The translations under genes and the position numbers were made by a program. The notes below the pieces were generated by a model. That model searched no databases. It was not told where the DNA came from and saw only the letters and a program-made list of their open reading frames with translations. From Rhodoblastus sp963736175 (GTDB lineage: Bacteria > Pseudomonadota > Alphaproteobacteria > Rhizobiales > Beijerinckiaceae), in assembly GCA_963736175.1 (NCBI GenBank), contig CAVTNU010000029.1:124001-188000 (forward strand): 64,000 bases of DNA, given 5' to 3'. Position 1 is the stretch's first letter. Each line of letters begins with the position of its first letter. This document shows, one piece after another, positions 56,169 through 64,000 of this stretch.

Positions 56169-57009
56169 CGCGGCATCCCTTCGAAGGGCGCGGGCAGCGC
56201 GCCAGAGAAACAAAGGCTTCGTGGACGGCCGAATGAAATTCCGCGCGCGCGCGATGGAGACGCGCAACGCGTGATTTAAACGCCATCCGGGATCGAAAGG
56301 AAGCGGACAAAGCCGCTCGCCCCTCGATCGGGTGCTGCGCCGTGGACGCGAGAAACTCGGAAAGCTAAAAGCTAACCAAGGGTTTCAGCGGCCTTCGATT
56401 GGAATGGGAAGTCCCGTTCCGCACGCCCGGCAAGAAAGACTAGCCTCTTCGGTAAGCCGACCTTTGGAGGGTCGACAGAGACGAAAAAGCCCGGTCCGTC
56501 GTTGCTTTAAGTCGCGATCCTCCGCTCAGGCGGAGTTCGCCGGTTCGCCTCCGGCTGCCGGTTTGTTTTTCAGGCGGTTTGCCGGCCTCTTGTCCGGATC
56601 CCCGCCAACCGACACACGACCACAGGCACGTGCGATTTGGGCAAGGGGATGAATATGGATTTTTGCGCGCTTGGCAAGCGGAAATTGCGGGTTTGGCGAG
56701 GTTTTTTGAGAATTTTTTCGTCACCAAATTGTTAAGATTTCGATCAGGCCGGCGGCGCCGGATTTCTGGCCCCGGCCGCGTCCTTGTCGGCGCGCGGGGC
56801 GGGTTCATTGTTTGACGATCGGCCGATGAAAAGCTTCGCTCTTCTGTTCCTCGATTTCCTTTCCCAACCGCGAGAAGGATCGCGATCGAGGCGCTCGATG
56901 GCCGGACAAAAATGGTCGCCTGGATATTGAAACGCCAAGAACAGTCTCGACAGCGTCTCGTCTTGCGTGAATGCTGGATGAGCTTACTTACGCGGCCACG
57001 GCCGGAGTC
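56169..57009. promoter_or_regulatory. 841-base region between divergent ornithine decarboxylase and ABC transporter genes
   Basis: No gene is supported. The part nearest the decarboxylase (56280-56560) is rich in hairpins: GGAATGGGA/TCCCGTTCC at 56401-56420, CGACC/GGTCG near 56458-56474, and a nested GC structure at 56519-56560. A long structured leader here would fit the speF regulatory RNA seen upstream of ornithine decarboxylase genes in this class. I cannot confirm the consensus by eye. The rest (56600-57009) is less GC-rich and should hold the ABC transporter promoter. Confidence 0.4.
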
Positions 57010-58752
57010 ATGACGAGCATGGACGTTTCTCACACGCTCATCCATCCGGCGAAGCTCGCCGCGCCCAATCGTTGGGATTTTGTCGCATTCCCGTTGATCT
57101 TCGTCGTTTTCGTGCTGCTGGCGATCGCCGCGAGAGGGACTTTCGCGCCGCTCGCGGCGATGCAGGCGACGCCGATCTCGCTCGAGCCGGCTTTCCTGCC
57201 CGGATACGCCGTGCGCACCGTTTTGCGGATGCTCGCGGCGCTGGCGGTGTCCTTGTTGTTCACTTTGACCTACGGAACTTTGGCGGCGAAAAGCAAGCGG
57301 GCCGAAGTCATCCTCATTCCGATTCTCGACGTCCTGCAATCGGTGCCGATCCTCGGCTATATTTCCTTCACCGTCATTTTTTTCATGAACCTGTTTCCAG
57401 GCAGCGTGCTCGGCGCGGAATTCGCCTCGATCTTCGCGGTCTTCACCAGCCAAGCCTGGAACATGGCGTTCAGCTTCTACCAGTCGCTGCGCACCATACC
57501 GCATGATCTCGACGAGGCGAGCCGCGCCTTTCGCTTCTCCTCCTGGCAACGGTTCTGGCGCCTCGAAGCGCCCTTCGCCGTGCCCGGCCTGGTCTGGAAC
57601 ATGATGATGAGCATGTCCGGCGGCTGGTTCTTCGTCGTCGCCTCCGAGGCGATCAGCGTCGGCGACAAGCAGGTCGTCCTGCCGGGAATCGGCTCCTATG
57701 TGGCCATGGCGATCGAGCAGAAAAATCTCGGCGCGATCGGCTGGGCGCTGGGGGCGATGACCGTCGTGATCCTGCTATACGATCAATTGATGTTCCGGCC
57801 CCTGGTTGTCTGGGCCGATCATTTTCGCTTCGAGCAATCGGCCGCGCAGACTACGCCGCATTCCTGGTTTCTCAGCGTCCTGCAGCGCGCCCGGCTGCTG
57901 CAGTGGGCGCGCCGGCCGTTCAGCGACGCGACGCGCCGGATTCTTCGCGCCCCTTTTCTCAACGCGACCGTGCCCCGCCCAATCGTCACGCAGGTTTCCG
58001 CTGGCGGTCGGGTCGCCGATCGTCTGTGGAATTTAGCCGTCGCAGCGATGGCGCTGGGCGCGGCCGCCGTCGTTGTGCGCTACGTCGCGGCGACATTGGG
58101 ATGGGCCGACGTCCTCACCGTATTGCGGCTCGGCTTCTACACCTTGTTGCGCGTCGCCGCGCTGATCGTCTTGAGTTCGCTGATCTGGGTGCCGCTCGGC
58201 GTGCTGATCGGCCTGAAACCGCGTCTGGCGGAAAAGATTCAGCCGCTGGCGCAATTTCTCGCCGCTTTTCCCGCCAACCTGCTGTTTCCCTTTGTCGTCA
58301 TTGTCGTCGTCCGGTTCGATCTGAACCCGGATATCTGGCTGAGCCTGCTGATGATCCTGGGAACGCAATGGTACATTCTGTTCAACGTCATCGCCGGAAC
58401 GACCGCCTATCCGACCGATTTTCTCGAGGCCGCCGATAATTTCCAGATTCGCGGCTGGCAATGGTGGCGCAAAGTGATCCTGCCGGGGATTTTCCCCTAT
58501 TTCGTCACCGGCGCGCTCACCGCGTCGGGCGGCTCGTGGAACGCCAGCATCGTCGCCGAATCCGTCTCCTGGGGCCAGACGCATCTCGCCGCGCACGGGC
58601 TTGGCGCCTATATCGCGGACATGACGGCCGCCGCTGATTATCCGCGCATCGTGCTCGGCATCGCCGTCATGTCGGCTTACGTCATTTTCTTCAACCGCGT
58701 TCTCTGGCGCCGGCTTTACGCTTATGGCGAACGCCGGTTGCGGCTGGATTGA
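57010..58752 (+). CDS. ABC transporter permease with duplicated membrane domain
   Basis: 580 residues from the ATG at 57010; an ATG at 56971 is possible. Two BPD-type permease halves are fused. The first, about residues 60-270, has SQAWNMAFSFYQSLRTIPHDLDEASRAF; the second, about 365-570, has GTQWYILFNVIAGTTAYPTDFLEAADNFQIRGWQWW. Each carries an EAA-loop-like segment for the ATPase. This is the duplicated permease of the nitrate/sulfonate-like anion group. No substrate-binding protein is encoded nearby, which is odd for an importer. The substrate is unknown. Confidence 0.87.
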   Translation: MTSMDVSHTLIHPAKLAAPNRWDFVAFPLIFVVFVLLAIAARGTFAPLAAMQATPISLEPAFLPGYAVRTVLRMLAALAVSLLFTLTYGTLAAKSKRAEVILIPILDVLQSVPILGYISFTVIFFMNLFPGSVLGAEFASIFAVFTSQAWNMAFSFYQSLRTIPHDLDEASRAFRFSSWQRFWRLEAPFAVPGLVWNMMMSMSGGWFFVVASEAISVGDKQVVLPGIGSYVAMAIEQKNLGAIGWALGAMTVVILLYDQLMFRPLVVWADHFRFEQSAAQTTPHSWFLSVLQRARLLQWARRPFSDATRRILRAPFLNATVPRPIVTQVSAGGRVADRLWNLAVAAMALGAAAVVVRYVAATLGWADVLTVLRLGFYTLLRVAALIVLSSLIWVPLGVLIGLKPRLAEKIQPLAQFLAAFPANLLFPFVVIVVVRFDLNPDIWLSLLMILGTQWYILFNVIAGTTAYPTDFLEAADNFQIRGWQWWRKVILPGIFPYFVTGALTASGGSWNASIVAESVSWGQTHLAAHGLGAYIADMTAAADYPRIVLGIAVMSAYVIFFNRVLWRRLYAYGERRLRLD

Positions 58753-58761
58753 GGGGCAAAA

Positions 58762-60102
58762 ATGCTTGAGACCGTTACAAAGCCAGACGTCGTGTCGAAA
58801 ACCGTGCTTGAGCTGTCCCATATCCACCATGCCTTCGCGCGGCCGGGCGGCGGCTCCTCGGTCGTGCTCGACGACATCGGCATAAGCCTGCGCGAGGGCG
58901 AAATCGTCGGCGTTCTTGGGCGCTCCGGCTGCGGCAAGTCGACATTGCTGCGCATCGCCGCCGGCTTGATCGCGCCGACGTCCGGCGCCGTCGTCTTTCA
59001 GGGCAAGGCCGTCGATCGGCCGGCGAAGGGCATCGCCATGGTCTTCCAGACCTTCGCGCTGTTTCCCTGGCTGACCGTGCTCGAAAACGTCATGGCCGGC
59101 CTCGACGCGCTCGGCATGGCGGAAGACGAGGCGCAAAAAAAAGCCCTGGCGGCGATCGACATGATCGGTCTCGACGGTTTCGAGAGCGCCTATCCGCGCG
59201 AACTTTCCGGCGGCATGCGCCAGCGCGTCGGCTTCGCCCGCGCCCTCGTCGTCGATCCGACGATTCTGCTGATGGACGAGCCCTTTTCCGCGCTCGACGT
59301 GCTGACCGCCGAGACGCTGCGCTCGGATTTCATCGATCTGTGGACCGAGGGCAAGCTGGCGATCAAATCGGTGATGCTGGTCACCCACAATATCGAAGAG
59401 GCTGTCTTTCTCGCCGACCGCATCGTCGTGCTGGCCCCCGATCCCGGCCGCATCGCCGCCGAGATCGAAGTGCCGCTGCCGCGTCCGCGCGAGCGCCTGT
59501 CGCCGGTCTTTCGTGAAATCGTCGACGATATTTACGCGCGCATGACCGCCGGCCGCGCCGCCGCCGTCGACGGCAAGGGCAAGTCGGCGCTGGCGGGCCT
59601 GGGCATGCGCCTGCCGTTCGTCTCCTGCCATCGCATCGTCGGGCTGCTGGAAATGCTGGCCGACCCGCCCTTCGACGAAAAGGCCGACCTGCGCGCGCTG
59701 GCGGAGCGGCTGCATCTGGATGTGGACCGATTGCTGCCGGTGGCGGAGGCCGCGCAGATACTCGGCTTCGCCGAAATGCGCGACGGCTCGCTGCATCTGA
59801 CCTTGCCCGGCAATATTTTCGCGCGCGATTTGGCGGACGGCCGCAAACGCCTGTTTTCCGAACATCTCCTGCGCAACGTGCCGCTCGCCGCGCATATTCG
59901 CCATGTCCTGTCGGATCGGCCGGGCCATGCGGCGCCGCGCCAGCGCTTTTCGCCGGAGCTCGAGGATCACCTGACCGCCCACGACGCCGAGCAGACCTTG
60001 GCCGCCGTTATCGATTGGGGACGTTTCGCCGAAATCTTCGAATATGATCACCGCCGCCGCGGTTTCAGCCTGCCGGCGGAGGACGTGAACATTCAGCCGT
60101 GA
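58762..60102 (+). CDS. ABC transporter ATP-binding protein with AAA-associated C-terminal domain
   Basis: 446 residues, nine bases after the permease. The N-terminal NBD has Walker A GRSGCGKST, signature ELSGGMRQRVGFARAL, Walker B ILLMDEPFSALDVLT, and H-loop VTHNIEEAVFLAD. The additional 170 residues (RIVGLLEMLADPPFDEKADLRALAERLHLDVDRLLPVAEAAQILGFAEMRDGSLHLTLPG) form the helical C-terminal domain found on ATPases paired with duplicated permeases. That domain may sense substrate or regulate transport. Confidence 0.9.
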   Translation: MLETVTKPDVVSKTVLELSHIHHAFARPGGGSSVVLDDIGISLREGEIVGVLGRSGCGKSTLLRIAAGLIAPTSGAVVFQGKAVDRPAKGIAMVFQTFALFPWLTVLENVMAGLDALGMAEDEAQKKALAAIDMIGLDGFESAYPRELSGGMRQRVGFARALVVDPTILLMDEPFSALDVLTAETLRSDFIDLWTEGKLAIKSVMLVTHNIEEAVFLADRIVVLAPDPGRIAAEIEVPLPRPRERLSPVFREIVDDIYARMTAGRAAAVDGKGKSALAGLGMRLPFVSCHRIVGLLEMLADPPFDEKADLRALAERLHLDVDRLLPVAEAAQILGFAEMRDGSLHLTLPGNIFARDLADGRKRLFSEHLLRNVPLAAHIRHVLSDRPGHAAPRQRFSPELEDHLTAHDAEQTLAAVIDWGRFAEIFEYDHRRRGFSLPAEDVNIQP

Positions 60103-60468
60103 TCGGGTTATTCAGCGGCGACGGCCGAAGGACGCGGACAGAGCGGCGAAGTTGAACCGCGCCGTCGGCGGCTCGGTTGGCGTTCGGTTGTTTCGCTAAA
60201 CCGGCTTTTTGGTGCCCTGGCCGGCATCGAATATGACTCGTAACTAATTGATAAATATGGCATTATAATTTCAAAAAAATATTTATACCAACATTTATAC
60301 CAACAAATTATTGCGCTGCGTCTCATGCGAGCGCGTCAATGCTCATGCGAAGGCTGCGCACGAAACCCTGTGCATAGCTCTCCAAGCAAGCTGGACGTTG
60401 TCGGATACCAGTGGAGGATGCAAGCTGCAATTTTCGCTGGTCGAACAGGTCACGCTAAATGAGATCGC
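60103..60468. other. AT-rich boundary of the second accessory region, with tandem repeat
   Basis: The sequence changes from GC-rich to AT-rich after about 60235. A 12-base tandem repeat, ATTTATACCAAC, occupies 60281-60304. No gene is supported. A 62-codon ORF at 60311-60499 has no recognisable features and may hold a displaced 5' end of the next gene. Confidence 0.5.
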
Positions 60469-60516
60469 ATTAATCGTTGGAAGCTCGCGGAGGAGCTGAC
60501 CGTATATCAAATTTCA

Positions 60517-61173
60517 TTGTTGCTTGCGGGTCATGATCCTTCGGAGTTTGACGATCAAGACCCGTCCGACTGGCCTGGCGAAGTAAAAAGTGATACTTCC
60601 GCATTCGTGACGGCCCTCAAAATTGCTGCAAAAAGCTCCAAAGTCAACTTTAGGGAGGAGCGCATGGAGGGATACAATGAATATACGATAAATTGGAACA
60701 CATCGACGATTGAAATCGAAAGCCTACGGGAATGGCTATATGTACGAAACTATGATGACGGATTTTTTATTACGAAATCTGATGACAAAGAAAAGTTGTT
60801 CGACAAAACTGGCGAATTTTATGCTCCAAAACTTGCGGCTGCCGTGCGCGCTTGGAATGAAATAACGTCCGATCCGAGAGCGCTGGCTGGCAAGTCACCG
60901 AAAAAGTCGCTGGACATATGGCTTCGGAAACATGCCAACGAATACGGCCTGACCGGAAAGGATGGCAACCCGAACAAGTTGGGCATTGAGGAAATCTGCA
61001 AAGTTGCGAATTGGAAGCCAAACGGCGGCGCCAGTCCCACCCCTTTGCCGCCAAGCCCGCCCACGACTTTTGGCAAACCCTCGGGAGGGGCCGGCGAATG
61101 GGGTAGGCGAGATAAGCCAAAGGCACCCACCCCTAAGTCAATATTTCCGCTTGATGATGACATACCCTTCTAA
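60517..61173 (+). CDS. accessory protein with SSB-like C-terminal tip (DDDIPF)
   Basis: 218 residues from TTG 60517, but the open frame runs back to 60463 and reads NRWKLAEELTVYQISLLLAGHDPSEF, so the true start is probably upstream and unclear (no ATG, GTG or TTG there). The body contains TINWNTSTIEIESLREWLYVRNYDDGFF and KLAAAVRAWNEITSDPRALAGKSPKKSLDIWLRKHANEYGL. A Pro/Gly linker then leads to IFPLDDDIPF. That acidic amphipathic end matches the partner-binding tip of bacterial SSB, although no OB fold is visible. Lower GC than the chromosome suggests transfer. Function unknown. Confidence 0.6.
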   Translation: MLLAGHDPSEFDDQDPSDWPGEVKSDTSAFVTALKIAAKSSKVNFREERMEGYNEYTINWNTSTIEIESLREWLYVRNYDDGFFITKSDDKEKLFDKTGEFYAPKLAAAVRAWNEITSDPRALAGKSPKKSLDIWLRKHANEYGLTGKDGNPNKLGIEEICKVANWKPNGGASPTPLPPSPPTTFGKPSGGAGEWGRRDKPKAPTPKSIFPLDDDIPF

Positions 61174-61314
61174 CAGCGCCCCCGTTTTGCGGCGCGAAGG
61201 GTAGGTGCTTTTCGGGCAATCCACTGGGCCAGTTTTCTTGCAGCCGCCTAGCTATTTGAAACGCGGACTCACGTTCATCTTCCTATCGTGTCCAACAAAG
61301 CACGGATAGATTCG

Positions 61315-61614
61315 ATGAACACCGAAAATGAAGACTTCAAGACCTCTTTCATTCGTCTTGAACAGGTCAAGGCGCGTACTGGCCTCAGCCGCAGCACGCT
61401 TTATGCTTACATTCGCGATGGCCGCTTTCCTGCGCCTGTTTCGATTTCCGAGCGTTGCGTCGCATGGGTGGAAGGCGAGATTGATCGTTGGATGGCGGAA
61501 CGCATTGCCTCGCGCCGTCAGCGCGTGAGGCGACCCGATGCTCACGTCCAACAAAAAGCCGCATGCGGCGGCGGCGCTATCCGGTCAACCGGATCAAGCA
61601 ACGTTCAGCTATGA
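61315..61614 (+). CDS. AlpA-family phage-type regulator
   Basis: 99 residues from the ATG at 61315. Typical AlpA domain: IRLEQVKARTGLSRSTLYAYIRDGRFPAPVSISERCVAWVEGEIDRWMAERIASR. AlpA proteins activate or direct excision of integrated elements. It starts a short cluster that ends with a damaged integrase. The basic tail beyond residue 75 overlaps the next ORF. Confidence 0.85.
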   Translation: MNTENEDFKTSFIRLEQVKARTGLSRSTLYAYIRDGRFPAPVSISERCVAWVEGEIDRWMAERIASRRQRVRRPDAHVQQKAACGGGAIRSTGSSNVQL

Positions 61615-61699
61615 CACGGGCGAGATCGCCAAGCTCTTTGGCATTCACCCCAACACTGTCCGGCATTGGCTCAAGGACGGCCTCAGGGCCATTCGATGA
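61538..61699 (+). CDS. small HTH protein
   Basis: 53 residues, overlapping the AlpA gene end and, by four bases, the next gene. ATFSYDTGEIAKLFGIHPNTVRHWLKDGLRAI is a MerR/excisionase-type helix-turn-helix. Probably an accessory DNA-binding protein of the integrase cluster. Confidence 0.55.
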   Translation: MLTSNKKPHAAAALSGQPDQATFSYDTGEIAKLFGIHPNTVRHWLKDGLRAIR

Positions 61700-61972
61700 C
61701 CGCCGCCCCATCCTTGTTCATGGCGGCGGCGCTGAAGGCGTTCATTTCCGCAAAGCAGGAAGCCAAAGCGGCAAAAATGCGCGGCCGGCGAGAATTCTTC
61801 TGCTTCCGCTGCCGGGCACCGCGCAAGCCTTGGGGCAACATCGCCGACGCCTACCTGTCATACAGAAAAAATCGCCAAGCTGACCGGCCTTTGCAGCGTT
61901 TGTGAAACGGCGATGCACCGGACGGTTCGGCGCGGCGAACTGCCAAAATTCGCCGCTGCTGATCGACATTGA
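61696..61972 (+). pseudogene. zinc-finger protein of the integrase cluster, frameshifted in an A-run
   Basis: Begins at the ATG at 61696. The first frame runs through FFCFRCRAPRKPWGNIADAYLSYRK and then reads out of frame after the A6 run at 61866-61871. With one A fewer it continues IAKLTGLCSVCETAMHRTVRRGELPKF, adding a second CxxC pair, and ends at 61972. The paired CxxC motifs indicate a zinc ribbon. The shift may be an indel error or real decay. Confidence 0.55.
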
Positions 61973-62047
61973 GCCGATGGCGATCGGAGCGATTGAGGGA
62001 TTGCCCGGATGCCAGTGCGAACAGTGACTTCAATAAGGAACGGATCA

Positions 62048-63148
62048 ATGTCGAAACTCAACCCCCAAAATGAACGGATCAAGCGGGACTATCTGCGCTT
62101 CCTGAAGGAGGCACGGGGCAAGAGCGAAGCGACGCTGGACGCCATCCGCAAGGCGCTGGCGCGCTTCGAGGATTATACGGGCGCCCGTGACTTCAAGACC
62201 TTTCGCCGCGAACAGGCCATAGCCTTCAAGGAGCGTCTTGCCGAAACCAGCGGATTGCGCAGCGGCGAAGCCCTGAGCCATTCGACGCAAACCGGTACGC
62301 TTTCCGCCCTCAAGGATTTTTTCGCCTGGCTGGCGTGGCAACCCGGCTTCAAGTCGAAAATCCATGTTCCCGACATCGAATATTTCAGCCCCTCGAACAG
62401 AGACAGCGCGACGGCGAAGGCGCCCAAGCTTCGCGACTTTCCGAGCCTTGAACAAGTTCGCGCCGTGATCGCGGCCATGCCGACCGAAACCGTGATCGAC
62501 CGCCGCAACCGCGCTTTGATGGCCTTTGCGATTCTGACGGGAATTCGCGACCGCGCGATGGCTTCCCTTTGCCTGCGCCACGTTGATATGAGCAAATCGC
62601 CACCGCTGGTCCGCCAAGAGCCGGATCGCGTGGCGACCAAGTTCGCCAAAAACATCAATACGTACTTCTTCCCTTTGGGCGACGACCTGACCGAAATTGT
62701 CGCCAATTGGATTGACGAATTGCGCAAGGCGCACCTGTTCGCGCCCAATGATCCGCTCTTTCCCGAAAACGAAGGTTCGCCAAGGACAGGACAAGGGTTT
62801 TGAGGCCTTCGGCATTGAGACGCAGCATTGGCGCGACGCCTCGCCGGTGCGGGCGATTTTTCGCCAAGCTTTTGAAGGGCGGGCTTGCCGTATTTTCCGC
62901 CGCATTCCTTCCGTCACACTTTCGGCCATCTGATGCAGGAGGTCTGCCGCACGCCAGAGCAAATCAAAGCCTGGAGCCAGAACCTCGGCCATGAAAACAT
63001 CGCCACAACGCTCACTTCCTACGGCAAGATAGATCCGCATCGCCAAGGCGCCGTTATCGGAGCGATTTCGCTTAATGGCGACAACGACGCGGAAATGGTC
63101 GAAGAACTGCTGGCGGTGATGAAAAAGCGCGGTCGCGTCGTCGGGTGA
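62048..63148 (+). pseudogene. tyrosine recombinase, two frameshifts
   Basis: From the ATG at 62048 (MSKLNPQNERIKRDYLRFLKE) the protein reads through the core-binding domain and the catalytic Arg (LTGIRDRAMASLCLRH). It shifts near 62769 (an extra base before the AAAACG run) and shifts back near 62884 (a G missing from a GGGG run). The end restores PYFPPHSFRHTFGHLMQEV with HxxR, GHENIATT and the Tyr in LTSYGKID. All catalytic residues exist across the three frames. Indel errors or genuine decay are both possible. This is the integrase of the second accessory region. Confidence 0.75.
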
Positions 63149-63385
63149 CGCAGCCAAACGGTCAAGTCTCGCCGCTTGGCCTGTTCGTTGATTCGCGCTG
63201 AGAACTGACCCAGATCACTGACGTCCTTCGACCCGCCAAATGCGGCTTAGGCCAAGGGTTATTGCCGCACGAGCGGCGGTGACGTATCAAAGCCCGCAAC
63301 ATTTTTGTAGAAAGTGATTCTCACTCGCCATCGTGAGGACGAGGGCGATGCTGACTTGGACGACATTTGAACCCCTGTGGTGGCA

Positions 63386-63676
63386 ATGAGCAATCTCGAA
63401 CGCGCCCTTGAAGACGATCTGATCGCAAAGCTCCAGGCCCTCAAATACGACTACCGCCCCGACATTCGCGATCGCGCCACGCTTGAAGCCAACTTCAGGC
63501 AAAAATTCGAAGCCCTTAATCGTGTGAATCTCACCGATGGCGAGTTCCAACGGCTTCTCGACGAGATCGTCAAACCGGACGTCTACGAGGCCGCGCGCGC
63601 GCTCCGCAACCGCGAAGCCTTCTTCCGCGACGACGGCACGCCGCTCAACTACACGCTCGTCAACATCAAGGACTGG
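63386..63676 (+). pseudogene. hsdR: type I restriction subunit R, N-terminal fragment
   Basis: The first 97 residues of HsdR: NLERALEDDLIAKLQALKYDYRPDIRDRATLEANFRQKFEALNRVNLTDGEFQRLLDEIV, then GTPLNYTLVNIKDW. Full HsdR is about ten times longer. Homology stops exactly where the IS21-type terminus begins at 63677, so the gene was interrupted by the insertion. The remainder, and hsdM/hsdS, would lie beyond the window if still present. Confidence 0.8.
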
Positions 63677-63772
63677 TGTCAACGGCGGCGGCAAAATGTG
63701 CCAGATGGCGGCGTAAAAGTGTACCAGTCGGGTTGAGAGAAAAGGGCCGTAAAGCCCTGGAATTTGGCATTG

Positions 63773-63825
63773 CCGCGCGCATTGAGCCGCGCGGAGCGTA
63801 GCGAAGCGCGGCTCAATGCGCGCGG
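63773..63825. terminator. long inverted repeat after istB
   Basis: Two perfect 20-base arms, 63773-63792 and 63806-63825, are separated by 13 bases just beyond the istB stop codon. A stem this long without a clear T-run is a likely transcript-end or insulating structure inside the insertion sequence. Confidence 0.5.
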
Positions 63826-63832
63826 CGGCGAT

Positions 63833-64000
63833 TTAGGGTTTGGGCTCAACGTCTCCTTCGCTGGTTGTTTTTGCGGCGAGGTTCGCCACATGGCCGGATC
63901 TGCGCTGGGTTTTCTTGCTGGCGGCGAGCCTGAAACTGTCGCCGTTCATTTCCAGGATGTGGACATGATGGGTCAGGCGATCGAGCAAGGCGCCGGTCAG
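63833..64000 (-). CDS. istB: IstB transposition helper ATPase, C-terminal part
   Basis: The last 55 residues of IstB read in from the window edge: LTGALLDRLTHHVHILEMNG followed by DSFRLAASKK. This is the conserved IstB end, where the HxxxL-N-G-S-R region closes the AAA+ domain. The stop is TAA at 63833-63835. The rest of the gene lies beyond 64000. Confidence 0.88.
   Translation of the reverse strand: MTGALLDRLTHHVHILEMNGDSFRLAASKKTQRRSGHVANLAAKTTSEGDVEPKP

Larger units (their letters stand above)
63677..64000 (-). mobile_element. IS21-family insertion sequence, partial
   Basis: The element starts at TGTCAACGGCGG in the middle of hsdR and runs off the window. Subterminal repeats of the IS21 type are visible (AAATGTGCCAG and AAAGTGTACCAG, 63694-63725). 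The minus-strand gene is the end of istB. The other terminus, istA and the target duplication are outside the window. Confidence 0.82.

Noticed and set aside
58033..60051. 672-codon minus-strand ORF opposite the ABC transporter genes
   Set aside because: Antisense shadow of a clear permease and ATPase. No conserved features of its own.

Overview
The window is high-GC DNA of an alphaproteobacterium, most likely order Hyphomicrobiales (Rhizobiales) and perhaps a Beijerinckiaceae/Methylocystaceae-type bacterium. The evidence is indirect: an F1-ATPase zeta inhibitor, DUF2093, ornithine decarboxylase with homospermidine synthase, a pyrophosphate-dependent phosphofructokinase, 3-hydroxybutyrate dehydrogenase, and a protocatechuate 4,5-dioxygenase. 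No methane or methanol oxidation gene is present, so family placement is inference.

Layout. 1-4456: ligAB, a secreted protein, a TRAP-type binding protein, phosphoglycolate phosphatase and a HigBA-type toxin-antitoxin pair with a palindromic operator. 4520-16709: a 12.2-kb integrative element bounded by a 48-bp direct repeat of the 3' part of a tRNA-Val gene. It carries an integrase, an AlpA-like regulator, a Bro-N-type antirepressor, a primase-polymerase-like protein, an SF3 helicase, an iteron field, a terminase-small-subunit-like protein fused to a zinc ribbon, large palindromes and several unknown genes, but no virion structural genes. It reads as a phage satellite (PICI-like) of a type I do not recognise. 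16936-35484: L,D-transpeptidase, a caspase-fold protein lacking both catalytic residues, GNAT, patatin, bdhA, ispG, ispA, mtgA, a TetR-controlled acyl-CoA dehydrogenase/SDR/thiolase operon with paired operators, the mntR/mntH pair, a MarR regulator, tRNA-Met and an extragenic repeat cluster.

35485-46835: a Ser/Thr kinase fused to a universal stress domain, PPi-phosphofructokinase, accA, a frameshifted L,D-transpeptidase, GNAT, a MITE-like element ending in the xerC stop codon, xerC, the ATPase zeta inhibitor, purC-purS and an ABC exporter pair. 46951-60102: a frameshifted fused indolepyruvate:ferredoxin oxidoreductase, a CYTH-CHAD protein, a polyamine cluster (decarboxylase, GNAT, TPR-like protein, homospermidine synthase) and a duplicated-permease ABC transporter. 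60103-64000: a second accessory region with an SSB-tail-like protein, an AlpA-like regulator, decayed integrase-associated genes, the 5' end of hsdR cut by an IS21-family element, and the 3' end of istB.

Three frameshifts (near 40389, 41024 and 47611) share one signature: each is repaired by removing one T from GANTTC, which restores GANTC, the motif methylated by CcrM in alphaproteobacteria. Together with homopolymer frameshifts near 61868 and 62884, this suggests methylation-linked base-calling errors rather than true gene decay. The broken host genes should be treated as probably intact until resequenced.
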